Origin: Elysia marginata
Taxonomy: Eukaryota; Mollusca; Gastropoda; Plakobranchidae
Direction: 5' to 3'
Assembly: GCA_019649035.1 (NCBI GenBank)
Contig: BMAT01010695.1
Coordinates: forward strand, 50,968 to 89,853
Length of the DNA stretch: 38,886 nucleotides
The notes beneath the pieces were generated by a model. It had not been told where the DNA came from and did not search any database. It saw only the letters and a program-made list of their open reading frames with translations. Below are positions 21,997-31,476 of this stretch, piece after piece (within the stretch, counting starts at the first letter, position 1; each line of letters begins with the position of its first letter). The translations under genes were made by a program, and so were the position numbers.

Positions 21997-23153
21997 TCTT
22001 AAAGAAGTAAGACCAGTCCTGCCCAAACCTTTGACTCCACTTGAAAAAGTGTTGCCAAGAGAGATAGCGTACGCAGACGACGTCGACTTCGTTGCTTTTC
22101 AGGACATAGACATAGAAGAAGTAGGTAAAGTTTTAGAAAAATACAATCTGCAAGTGAACGTTGACAAGACAGAATTTACAAATCTTTCAAGAGGGGAGAC
22201 AAACTGGCAAACCACCAATAAGGTCGGCACCCTGATAGGAGACCAAGAGGATATAGAAAGACGCAAACAACTCTCCTCAGCAGCTCTAGTAAAACTGAAA
22301 AACGTCTGGTTAAAAGGAGACAAAATCACAAAAAATACAAAACTCAAACTCTATAAAGCACTGGTGAAGTCAGTTCTTACCTATAACTGCGGAACATGGG
22401 CACCTACACAATCACAAGAAGAAAGACTTAACGCGTTCCATAGAAAACAACTAAAGAAAGTACTCAACATCAAGTAAAGTAAAGGTAAAGGTAGTCCCAT
22501 ACTCGACACGAGCGTAGGGTAACAAGGAGCAGGGTCCTTGTTTTTCTAGGCACACGGCATAGGGAGGTAGTTTGCCATTGCTTTCCTCACCGCCTTTACT
22601 TTCGCCGAGTCTTAAGAGACCTAGCTACCCATCAAGTGCTGGGTGGGCACAGGGGAGCAAATAAAATTTAGCCCGGACTGGGTATCGAACCCGGGACCTC
22701 TCAGATAGCGGTCAACCGCCCTACCGATTGCGCCACTGCTCACCCCTCAACATCAAGTACCCCGTGAAAATAACAAATTCATCTCTGTACAATAAGTGCA
22801 ATGAACGCCCTCTCTCAATATTTATTCTTGAAAGTCGTTGGCGCCTTTTCGGTCATATATTGAGACGAGACAGTCAAATTCCCGCTAATCAAGCAATGAG
22901 CGGATATTTCGTGACGGAAGGCAGCAAATTCAAAGAACGTCCACTAACAACACTCCCTGTCGTCCTCAACCGAGACCTTTCCCGAATCATAAACAGCAAC
23001 TTGCAACTGAAAAGCAGCCACGATCTAGAGCACCTGAGATCTATAGCACAGCAGAGAGACGAGTGGACCAAGCTTACAGCGAGGATTCGAGAAGCAGCCG
23101 AGGCGTCCCAGTCGGAGCACTGAGATGCGAAAGGCCCTAAGTCAGTAAGTCAG
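21997..23153 (+). mobile_element. 5'-truncated non-LTR retrotransposon (LINE)
   Basis: The insertion is flanked by a perfect 10-bp duplication ACATAAAGAC at 21987-21996 and 23154-23163. It ends in two tandem TAAGTCAG units (23138-23153), a microsatellite-type LINE tail. The frame is open from 21998 to the stop at 23121-23123 once the nested SINE at 22477-22745 is set aside. It encodes the reverse transcriptase catalytic motif YADD (22070-22081), the following NVDKTE block, the thumb region (LYKALVKSVLTYNCGTW) and a C-terminal segment including RWRLFGHILRRD. Everything upstream of the palm YADD motif, including any endonuclease, is missing, as expected of aborted reverse transcription. The clade is not determined. 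It differs from the relic at 1740-2125. Confidence 0.88.
22477..22745 (-). mobile_element. tRNA-derived SINE nested in the LINE
   Basis: This 269-bp SINE sits between perfect 14-bp duplications CTCAACATCAAGTA (22463-22476 and 22746-22759). On the minus strand it starts GTGAGCAGTGGCGCAATCGG (A-box-like) and continues to GGGTTCGATACCC (B-box-like). A middle part follows with CCCTGTGCCCACCCAGC, GGGTAGCTAGGTCTCTTAAG and GGAAAGCAATGGCAAACTAC. It ends in a CTTTAC-type repeat tail. The same family is present at 35509-35725. It landed inside the LINE reading frame, so it is younger than the LINE. Confidence 0.88.
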
Positions 23154-23163
23154 ACATAAAGAC

Positions 23164-23728
23164 CTACTAAAATGAATAATTTTCTCTCCACCTTTGTAAG
23201 TATACTATATGTATGATAACTATTTTAAAACGCTTTAGTGGACAAGATTCCAATTCCAATTCCAGGAAGATGTTCTTTGTTGGCCTATTTGATCACTGAA
23301 AAAATTTAGTGTGAAAATATTAACTTGTCTTTTAGATGTATACGTTTTTAACATTAGACTAGGTGTACTTAGGCGATTCCAATGTTGGCTATTACTACAG
23401 TGTAGTCTAGATAGATTAGCTCAAACCCGAAAAATTCGAATATTTGTTGTTTTTGTTAGTACCAATCTTATTTTTCTTTTGTAAAATATACTGAAATATA
23501 AAAAATACAGATAATTAAAAGTTACGTTTTTTCCATTGGGCTTTGAAATATCTGGACTGCAGTATAAGGTCAGCTGTTCAGAAAAACAAGAGTTCTCCTT
23601 ATTAGTATATAAATGAGTCTTACTGTACATGCATTTGATTTGAAATAATATATTTAAGTACAATAAGTTGCAGGTTGCTTTTTTACCACAACTGCCTACA
23701 AATTGCAAGTCCTTTCACTACAAAAATT
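23164..23728. other. FBXO33 3' flank
   Basis: This stretch should hold the 3' UTR of the minus-strand F-box gene. I see no clear poly(A) signal in the minus orientation. A minus-strand open frame at 23421-23708 has no recognisable features. Confidence 0.4.
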
Positions 23729-25375
23729 TCATGTAGTCACTGGACGCCAGTGAAATCCTAAACATCTGGACACATGCTCACTCATTGCATCCAACCGTTT
23801 CGTTCGCTCATCCTCATCTTCATGCCATGACTTCACAGCAGCTAGATAATACTCATTACTCCTTTTATCTCTTGCAATAACAACATCATTGGCTGTTTCT
23901 TCATCAAAATCTGCATCACAATCTTTGGTATTGATATTTTTTTCTTTAAATTCAAAAGCCTCAAGCTTTTGTCCAGAATTTCCTACAAAAGTTGCCATTT
24001 TTTCAACAGTTTTGTATGAGATGTCACCATGATAAATGAAATGAGTTAGGTCACATGATCTGACAAGTTTGAGAAGGGCTTCATCACAATTAGGAGAATC
24101 ACAGCGGCTAGCAAAACAGCGCAGAGTTCTGCTGTAGTACTCTGTCAATATAGTGACAAGCTCTACATCACACCGACCAAATGTGAGAATGTTGATGGAA
24201 GACAATTGGACTTCTGGTTGTAGCATCAAACCTAGCTGATCTTGGGGAACTCTATTGAAAACATAGTATTCCACAACAAGCTCAGGGCTGGAGTGACGCA
24301 AAGTGCTCCATGCTTTGGCAGAAATGTTAGGCATTTTGTAACCTTCCATGAGGACGGAGTCTCTTGAGTACATAATGAGGATTTGCAGGTACAGCAGTGG
24401 TGCCCTTTTCTTTGATGATAGTTCTAAGATCAACTCATTACTCAGCATTGGAGAGCGCAATGCAAGGTGAGTTACATTCTGCAGATGTGATACAACTCTG
24501 AGAGTCAAGTCAGGAGAGGGCAACTTTGGTATCCTATCTGTCCATTGATTGTGTTTTAGTTCAGGGAAAAATAACTTCAAGGAATCAAGGCTGTATAACT
24601 TTTTGTTTCCCATCAGTGCAGCAAAAATATCCTTTTTATCCCCTGTACTTTCAGAGAATGGCCAAGAAACAAGACCCAAGCGTTTCAAGCGGGTCGCATT
24701 CTTAATAAGGCCAACCACAAGAGGTAAATCTTGGTAATTAGAGAGCCTAACTGAGACATTGCTTATGTCCCTGTCACTTGAAGTCAAGGGACCAAGTTTG
24801 ATAAGGAGACTCTCAAGTCTGCACTCATTATTCAAATGTTGAAGTAACACTTTGCTGTCATTATCAAAAGGTTGAATGTAATCCAACAGTTCAAGAGATA
24901 GATGTTGAAAGAGATGGCAGAACTTGTGAACAATCATTGCCATTGTATGGTGCATTACTGCCTGCAGCTTCCACCTGAAAGGGTTTCGACCAGATCTCTC
25001 TCCATGAGTTAGGAGAGAAATATGAGCAATTTGCCACAACTGAGGGTGGCTGAAGAGATCATAAAACAGCCTGCATGTTATACTCAGGTAGTAGCGTGTT
25101 CTCAGATCTAAGTATTCCATTATATGAACCAGAACTATCTCTGGGAGGTGTAACAAAGCAAGGTCAGATTCTGAGTCAAAAGTATCTTGATTCGACCAAT
25201 GCACATGTTCTACACCTGTTGTTATATCTGTCACACGTTTTTCTGAATCATCTTCTTGTTGAGTAGAGCTTGGTTCAGTAGCATCAATATTGCCAGAGGT
25301 TACCTGAATGGTGGTATTTGTATCACCAGCCTGTTCTTCATAAAAAAATTCTGAGGTCCCTTGCATTGAAGCCAT
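23729..25375 (-). CDS. FBXO33: F-box only protein 33-like, SCF substrate receptor
   Basis: The product is 548 aa from an uninterrupted reading frame, close to human FBXO33 (about 555 aa). Residues 1-70 are polar and acidic, probably disordered. The F-box is at about 74-118 (LHLPEIVLVHIMEYLD, CRLFYDLF, HPQLW) and should bind SKP1. The remainder has spaced leucine-rich, degenerate-LRR character. The last 240 residues follow the FBXO33 pattern: PLLYLQILIMYSRDSVL, the LMLQPEVQLSSI segment, GQKLEAFEFKE, and a C-terminus near CLGFHWRPV resembling the family's GLGQPWHAV. FBXO33 recruits substrates such as YB-1 for ubiquitination in vertebrates; the substrate here is unknown. FBXO39 is the main alternative name. 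A pyrimidine-rich CAG at minus-strand position 25404 could be a 3' splice site, implying a 5' UTR intron. MASM offers two possible starts; I took the first. Confidence 0.85.
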   Translation of the reverse strand: MASMQGTSEFFYEEQAGDTNTTIQVTSGNIDATEPSSTQQEDDSEKRVTDITTGVEHVHWSNQDTFDSESDLALLHLPEIVLVHIMEYLDLRTRYYLSITCRLFYDLFSHPQLWQIAHISLLTHGERSGRNPFRWKLQAVMHHTMAMIVHKFCHLFQHLSLELLDYIQPFDNDSKVLLQHLNNECRLESLLIKLGPLTSSDRDISNVSVRLSNYQDLPLVVGLIKNATRLKRLGLVSWPFSESTGDKKDIFAALMGNKKLYSLDSLKLFFPELKHNQWTDRIPKLPSPDLTLRVVSHLQNVTHLALRSPMLSNELILELSSKKRAPLLYLQILIMYSRDSVLMEGYKMPNISAKAWSTLRHSSPELVVEYYVFNRVPQDQLGLMLQPEVQLSSINILTFGRCDVELVTILTEYYSRTLRCFASRCDSPNCDEALLKLVRSCDLTHFIYHGDISYKTVEKMATFVGNSGQKLEAFEFKEKNINTKDCDADFDEETANDVVIARDKRSNEYYLAAVKSWHEDEDERTKRLDAMSEHVSRCLGFHWRPVTT

Positions 25376-25403
25376 TCTCCCCTTTTTTGGTACAAAAACA
25401 AAA

Positions 25404-26210
25404 CTGGAAATAAAAAAGAAGAGTATATTTGTAAACTGAATTTAAAGCCATAGTGCTATTTAGCTGAGTATGCAATCAAGCTTAGTCTAGGCCTAGAGAC
25501 AATTGTGATAAAACTGAAAGAAAAAAAAAATTAAGGTGGTAATCTCTTTTTTCATAGTTGACAGCAGCTGGGCACAGGGTTGTGAAGCCAGATCGCCTAG
25601 ATGCAATGTTGTATAAGGGGGGCCATGTGAGCTTGGTAAAACAAACATAGGATTAGCTTTGTGCCAAGCAAGATGCATTAGGATTATATTCAATAGGCCT
25701 ATAGAGAGAGGGAGAGAGAGAGAGAGACATGCAGACAGACAGACAGAGAGAAATGGGGGGGGGGGGGGGGNNNNNNNNNNNNNNNNAGGTGTTGCAAAGA
25801 CTATTGTTCTGACTCTTCACCGCTGTGTACTCACTATAGAATAAACAGTTTTTAAAGACCAGTTAACCCCACTCTAGTCATTTGTAGTTTTGACCTGACA
25901 TTGAACCAAGCCTTACTTCTCAGACTAAAATTAGACCTTTGAACTATTTAATTCTTTCTGTTCACTCCCTGAGCTAACTCTTTTTTGGATTATGTGCTGA
26001 AATGTTTACAACCCCTCCCCTTGATTAAAATTATTAAAGAAAGAAACATTTTTTAACCAAAATGGGTTTTACAGGACCTAAAATTTTGGTTTAAACCTGG
26101 GATTTTACTGTATGGACTTAATTTAGAATCTACGTCCCTTGAAAAAAATCCAATACAATATGTAATGTAGCCATTGAACTTGAAGATAAACACAATTCTG
26201 ATGTTGCAAT
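25404..26210. other. Intergenic with (GA)n tract and assembly gap
   Basis: There is no gene. Positions 25703-25755 are GA/CAGA-rich, then a poly-G run leads into 16 unknown bases at 25771-25786. Sequence and length around the gap are unreliable. The string GGTTTAAACCTGGGATTTTACTGTA ending at about 26113 resembles a right end of a pogo-like element without a partner. Confidence 0.5.
25703..25786. repeat. (GA)n / poly-G tract ending in a 16-N gap
   Basis: GAGA and CAGA units are followed by about 16 G and then N at 25771-25786. The gap follows directly on a sequence type that is hard to read through. Confidence 0.9.
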
Positions 26211-26214
26211 TTAA

Positions 26215-26438
26215 CCCCTTCACTGCCGAAAAATTTGTCTGCCCATACCATTGAAATTTTTTTTAAAAGTAGTAAAACTAAAAAAGCACAACATATGATT
26301 TTTAGGAAAGGGAATAATCTATATCATTTACTATGGGCACATGTTTGTCATGGTTATGTGATTTTTGACGGTTCATGAGACTTAAAAAACAAGAATTGTT
26401 TACTCCGAGTCTCATTCAGGGTATAGGCAGTGAAGGGG
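26215..26438. mobile_element. piggyBac-type MITE, 224 bp
   Basis: The element is bounded by TTAA at 26211-26214 and 26439-26442. The ends are perfect inverted repeats, CCCCTTCACTGCC on the left and GGCAGTGAAGGGG on the right. TTAA duplication and CCC termini are the piggyBac signature. It has no coding capacity. A related but more decayed copy lies at 3723-4200. Confidence 0.8.
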
Positions 26439-26442
26439 TTAA

Positions 26443-27739
26443 CTCTTTCCATCAAGAATGTTTTGAGAAGACTGTAAGATTTTTTATGAGAATAATTCCA
26501 AAGGCCTATCACACTAAATCCTTCCTAACCACTCTTGCACAATAGTTATCCTGCCAGCGACTTGTATCCATATTCAGGCCTACACTATGAGCTTGAATAA
26601 TTGAAAGTCAAACAGTAAGACAAACCAGTACAAAATACAGATTGTGACACTCTTGAAGTTGAACACTTTCTTGTTTTGTAATCATCCAGTGAAAAACAAC
26701 AAAAATAAATTTTAAAAAATTGAATCTAACCAATCCTGTATAATAAAAAAAAAGCCATGAATCTTTAGAACAACATTACCATACTATACTAGCTGAGTAG
26801 CCTGTTCTACGAACGGTGAAATTAAGCTAGATTAACATAGGAATGTTTTGACAGGGTTTATAACACAATCTCAGTAAGGTTTTTTCACCTTTTGTGCTGT
26901 GCGGATGAGTTTTGAGTAGATCTTTATGTCAGTGTATATGAACTAATGACTGAAAGATTTTAAAGGTTTCAAATTAGCAGTGGATAGAAGTAGGCTTTCT
27001 AGCGGAAATGCCCGAAATGACTGCCTTTGGTATGATTCGAACCACCCAGTACGTATAAAACAACACTAACCCCCCACCCACCTCTCTCTCTTGTCCCCTT
27101 TCCTGAGCTTTCCTCTCTTTCTTTCCCCCGGTCAAACTCTTAATATGAGATTGACAGTATACAAAAAAAACACCAAGAAAACCAACGCCATTGTTTATGT
27201 GTGATTAACAATTAACACAATGTTTTAATTTCTACATATCATAATATATATCAAGGTTGGTAGAGGAGTTGAATCTTTTGTTTTTTTCTGAGGCTTTTTT
27301 AATAAAAAGAGAATTGGTAGAAGAAAAAAAAAGCTTTAAAATGTTAAATCAAATAACGAATAGGTCTCAAATTGAGCTACCAGACGGATAGCCATGTTGT
27401 TCTAGGAAGAAGGAATAAAAGAGAAAGCAGGAACCGGTAATGGAACTGCAAAACGATGCATGTGTAAAAAGCGGTCCCTTCCTTCAGTGAACGGATTTAA
27501 ACGAAAATTTTAGCAGTACCCGTGTACAGATAAAGGAAATGATTCGCCGTACCCGCTTACGAATAGACACCATGGGTAGGAAACATCCCACTCATAACAT
27601 TGGGCTTAAGCCTTTTACTAGCAGAGCAGCAGTAGTGCTCAGCTCGGGTCAGCATATCACATGACAAGCACAGGGATGTTTGTTTCTTGTACAGGGTATT
27701 AGAGGTCTCATCATCTACATTACCCCTGTTTGGTAAACT
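26443..27739. other. Intergenic, no gene recognised
   Basis: The stretch holds AT-rich sequence, a CT/CCC-rich tract at about 27070-27130 and A/T homopolymers. No coding signal was seen. Confidence 0.4.
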
Positions 27740-27792
27740 TGTGTAAAGCGCTTTGAGACTTTATTTTATTGTAAAAGGTGCTGTATAAATCT
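27740..27792 (+). repeat. LINE/SINE 3' tail fragment
   Basis: GTAAAGCGCTTTGAGACTTT, then a spacer, then AAAAGGTGCTGTATAAAT, is the terminal hairpin-like tail typical of L2/CR1-like LINEs and the SINEs that use them. It resembles the tail of the 15742-16053 SINE. No tRNA head could be found upstream, so the fragment is incomplete. Confidence 0.5.
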
Positions 27793-27879
27793 AGATATTA
27801 TTTTTATCACTAGGCCTATTATTAAAAAGCCTACACTAGCCTATGCAAGCTAAACTCCCTCAGATATCTAGATACTTAA

Positions 27880-28750
27880 AGATAGGCCTTATTTAAGGCT
27901 AGATCTAGATCTAATCTAAGTCTAACCTAGAACTCTGGGTGAGTCCTCTGCTGGAAAATCTAGATTTAAATGTAGGTCATAGAAAGCAGTTTCCTTTCGC
28001 GGCCCTCGAGCCCCAAGTGATGCTTATTCTTTACATCAAATACGAAAAAGATGTCTCTCGGCTTCATTCACCACTCGCCAAGCTCGTCAGTCGTCAGATC
28101 CGAAGGATGTCAGGATGACACACCTTTCTTGACGCACCCCCAGCTGACCCTGTTATGCACCTTTAAGTCAAAGGTCAAGGTTAAAGAGAGATCGAAACTA
28201 GCCCCCTTTTTTTCCCTTTTTATCAAAAAGATACTTTTCAATAGCATAATAAATCTACCTCCTTCGCTCTGTGAGTTAAAAAGAGCTCGAAAACATAATG
28301 GGAACACAAAGACGGAACATCTAAAGCCAAAGAGGGCGTAGGGAAACACGAAAATCACAACAGTAAGGACACTCTTGATGGCGGCGTAGCAGACAGTAGA
28401 ATATCATAAATAGATCTAAATCTTGATCTAGATCTTTGTAACTTAGGTATGGAGCAAATTTTATAATGGCTTATCCCATTTACAGCTGTGGTATATTAAT
28501 CAAGAATCTAGATTTCTAAACCTAGGCTAGATCTAGAATCTAGATTATTGATATTTTGAATATTAATTTAGGCTCTATTCCATCACTCTATTCCCAGACC
28601 CAGTTCTCAATCTGTCTTGATCTAGATCTTATCATATGTAAAGAAGGTACTGTCTTAGATATAAAATCCAGTCTTTAGTCTAGCACTGGCATTTAATCTA
28701 GAGCTAGTTTGATCTAGATTCTATCTAAATCTAGATACAAGATAGTTGGG
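27880..28750. repeat. Stretch rich in CTAGATCTAG-type motifs
   Basis: Overlapping AGATCT, CTAGAT and TCTAGATCT units recur many times here, most densely at 27895-27920 and 28395-28750. They are not in a regular array. The same motif is frequent at 1390-1700, 29484-29500, 30540-30625 and 38150-38175. A GC-richer patch at about 27995-28160, with CTCGAG and several CG dinucleotides, is the best place I can suggest for a promoter or first exon of the minus-strand FBXO33 gene. That suggestion is weak. Confidence 0.5.
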
Positions 28751-28847
28751 GAAAATTTATACAAATTATACCGTATAGGCGTATAAAATGAGCTTTAATT
28801 CTAGTTTGGGAAGGATTTCCACACAAGACAACCCTGGGAAGATCTAG

Positions 28848-29104
28848 GGAATCACTTCCATACCGACGCGCCACTTTGAAATTAATTTAAAGCACTAGAT
28901 AAACTTGTTACCTGCTACAATATGACTAATCCAATGTTAATGGATGAATATTCACTGGACATTGGTCTAGTGCGTTGTATTTTTATATAAATGGAATTTT
29001 CTTTCACCACTCGGGACAACGCAAGTGTATATGTGACGCCATTTTGTAAACAGACTTCCTTCATTTTGTTACTTTTACTGGCGCGTCGGTATGGAAGTCT
29101 TTCC
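28848..29104. mobile_element. 257-bp MITE copy 1, 8-bp target duplication
   Basis: The target duplication AGATCTAG is perfect at 28840-28847 and 29105-29112. The left end is GGAATCACTTCCATACCGAC and the inverted right end is GGAAAGACTTCCATACCGAC; the match continues through GCGCCA. The interior holds an additional imperfect inverted segment around CCAATGTTAATGG. Eight-bp duplications with GG termini fit Merlin elements, with hAT as the alternative. There is no coding sequence. Confidence 0.85.
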
Positions 29105-29166
29105 AGATCTAGTGGCTAAGCCTAAACTTAATGATAAAAAATTATGTAAGATTTTAAGAAATAAAG

Positions 29167-29423
29167 GGAATCACTTCCATACCGAGGCGCCACTTTGAAA
29201 TTAATTTAAAGCACTAGATAAACTTGTTACCTGCTACAATATGACTAATCCAATGTTAATGGATGAATATTCACTGGACATTGGTTTAGTGGGTTGTATT
29301 TTTATATGAATGGAATTTTCTTTCACCACCCGGGACAACGCAAGTGTATATGTGACGCCATTTTGTAAACAGACTTGCTTCATTTCGTTACTTTTACTGG
29401 CGCGTCGGTATGGAAGTCTTTCC
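29167..29423. mobile_element. 257-bp MITE copy 2, 8-bp target duplication
   Basis: This second copy has the same length and orientation as copy 1 and about seven substitutions by eye (for example CGACGCGCC to CGAGGCGCC). Its own perfect duplication AAATAAAG lies at 29159-29166 and 29424-29431. The duplications differ, so the two copies inserted independently 62 bp apart rather than arising from a local duplication. Confidence 0.85.
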
Positions 29424-29431
29424 AAATAAAG

Positions 29432-29996
29432 GGACTTTATAAACTATTGCAATTCTGTAGCTATTTTTTCATGTACCATTTAGATCTAGATCTAGAAGTT
29501 CTGCATTTTTTATTGCACTAGATACATGATCTTAATTTTAATGCAGACCACCAAAAGGCACTTAATTTTTGTTGGATTGATTTTTACCTCTATCGATAAA
29601 AAAAAAAAACCAAGTGTTTGGACCAGGAGTTTCTCAAGACTTTGAAAATGTTTTGGTTCGAAAAATAGCTGACCCGTGGTATTCACTGTTAATTAATAGT
29701 GATAATGGTAGTTGTGTGCTTATAAAAAAAAATTGAGTACACATCTAGGCCGTACACAAGCTCAGCCTGCAATGAGATATTTTTTAAGATTATTTTGGCT
29801 GTTCTACATGTTGACATCACTTAGCAGGTGTGAGCAGTCTAGGGGACTTTAGGCTATAACAATCAGCTGACGCTGTTCTGCCTGACCGCCATAGCAGAGG
29901 AGTAGAAAAATGAACAATGACTGGAGCAACTGAATTGACCCCTTCTGATTTTGTTCCATCTCTCAGCAAAGAAACCCAAAGGCATTTCAAGAGTAG
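29432..29996. other. Intergenic, no gene recognised
   Basis: I see AT-rich sequence with A-runs at 29600 and 29725 and no structure I can name. Confidence 0.4.
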
Positions 29997-30150
29997 TAGT
30001 AGTAGTAGTAGTAGTAGCAGCAGTAGTACTAGCAGCAGGATTGGTAGTAGTAGTAGAGTAGTAGTTGTTGTTGTAGTAGTAGTAGGCCTAGTAGTAGAGT
30101 AGTAGTTGTTGGTATGGTAGTAGTAGTAGCAATTGTAATAGTAATAGTGG
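29994..30150. repeat. (AGT)n microsatellite
   Basis: This is an extended imperfect AGT/AGC/TTG triplet array. It makes long, low-complexity open frames on both strands (poly-Ser, poly-Leu, poly-Thr) that are not genes. Confidence 0.9.
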
Positions 30151-30366
30151 AGCAGCATGGCTCAGTGGTTAGCGTGTCAGACTTGTGATCTAGCGTTGCG
30201 GGTTTGATTCTCAAGCGCGGCGCATGTTAAAGCTGCTTTAAGAATTAAAGCAATTTATCCATTTATCCACACTTGACTCAGTCCACCCACCTGTAAAATA
30301 GGTACCTGGCTATAGGCAGTGCTTGAAATTTGTAGAATGTTAGTATTGAGCGCCTAACAGTAACAG
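30151..30366 (+). mobile_element. tRNA-derived SINE between microsatellites
   Basis: The head GCATGGCTCAGTGGTTAGCG has A-box character and GCGGGTTTGATTCTC has B-box character. The body contains CACCCACCTGTAAAATAGGT and ACCTGGCTATAGGCAGTGC, and ends near TTGAGCGCC before the GA repeat. It is a different SINE type from the pair at 22477 and 35509. No clear target duplication was found; the flanking microsatellites may obscure it. Confidence 0.65.
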
Positions 30367-30371
30367 GAGAC

Positions 30372-30420
<49 letters not shown>

Positions 30421-30436
30421 CAGAGAGAAAAAGAGA

Positions 30437-30476
<40 letters not shown>

Positions 30477-30477
30477 T
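30367..30477. repeat. (GA)n microsatellite
   Basis: This long GAGA array with CAGAGA interruptions directly follows the SINE 3' end and may have grown from its tail. Confidence 0.9.
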
Positions 30478-30639
30478 CCAGGCTTTGATATTGAATTAGA
30501 TCAAGAGTTGAAAAGAAATAAATAAATACTTCAAGTTCAAGATCTAGATTTATACTTCTAGCTCTAGGGAAGAAGGAGAAAAAAGTTCAGTCTGACAAGA
30601 CCTCGATCTAGATTATATGTAAAGATCTATTCTACATCA

Positions 30640-30755
30640 GGAGAGAGAGATAAAGGAGAAAAAAACAGGCCAAGAGAGAGAGAAAGAGAGAGAGAAAAGA
30701 GAGAGAAAGAGAAAGAGATAAAGGAGAAGAAAACAGGTCAAGAGAGAGAGAGAGA
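30640..30755. repeat. GA-rich tract with internal duplication
   Basis: A block of AGAGATAAAGGAGAAAAAAA-like sequence followed by CAGGCCAAGAGAG occurs at about 30646-30680. It recurs as AAAGGAGAAGAAAACAGGTC and AAGAGAG at about 30720-30750. It is simple sequence and not coding. Confidence 0.75.
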
Positions 30756-31436
30756 ATTTAGAGAATGAAATTGAAACAGGAGCAAGCCAAGTATGGCGTG
30801 AAAGGTTAGAGTCATGAAGGTCATTGAGGGAAGCAGCCAAACACATTGCCCTGTTAAATGTCAATTGTTAATTTTAGCTTTTGTTACTCTGCGACGATAT
30901 GGTAACTGGTTAAATTGTCACTATGTAGCAATTAATAACATATAGCGCCCTCATTGTTAGATTGTCACTTTGTATCAATTACGCTGTCTTTGAAGATTAT
31001 CCAAATCTAGATACTAGGAATCTAGCCCAAGCTTAAGTCTACCTTTTGATCAATTCCATTTACAGAAACTCTTGAAACTAAGAACCCTTCATCATTCATG
31101 TCTGAAAAACATTTATTTCTCTCGTCAAGGGCAAATGAGTCAGAAGTAGGAAATTATTTTTATGAGAAAACTTATTTTAAAGTCTAATCTTTCTTCTTTT
31201 TCATTATACTTCAAATCAAGAAAAGTTTTGATATCTTTCCACAAAATATTGATAATTTTATTTACATTTGGAAGCTTGGCAAAAATTATTTTTTTCAAAA
31301 GAGCAATGCCCTTACAGTGAAAATTGTAACACTGGAGTCATTTACCCAGGACATGAATGATGAGACATATATGTAGGACGTACCATTTGGCTTATTGCTT
31401 TTAGCTTGATTTATAATGTTCTTTTCATTTCATCAG
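30756..31436. other. Upstream region of the TBC1D1/4 homologue
   Basis: There is no coding sequence. TTTTCATTTCATCAG ending at 31436 is a good 3' splice site, so the start-codon exon probably begins at 31437. At least one noncoding 5' exon would then lie further upstream, at an unknown position. Confidence 0.45.
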
Positions 31437-31476
31437 GTGCTATTCGCTAAACTTAGGGCTACTTGTAATCTGCGCC

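Noticed and set aside
22099..22347. Minus-strand frames opposite the LINE (also 22889-23071) and opposite the F-box gene (24549-24737, 25075-25266)
   Set aside because: They are shadows of the real coding strand and have no independent support.
28051..28358. Overlapping plus- and minus-strand frames of 96 and 82 codons in the intergenic GC-richer patch
   Set aside because: There is no recognisable domain. The region is more plausibly promoter or 5' UTR sequence, and even that is unproven.
29817..30158. Minus-strand 113-codon frame with poly-Tyr/Thr/Leu, and its plus-strand poly-Ser partner
   Set aside because: These are translations of the AGT microsatellite. There is no complexity outside the repeat and no domain.
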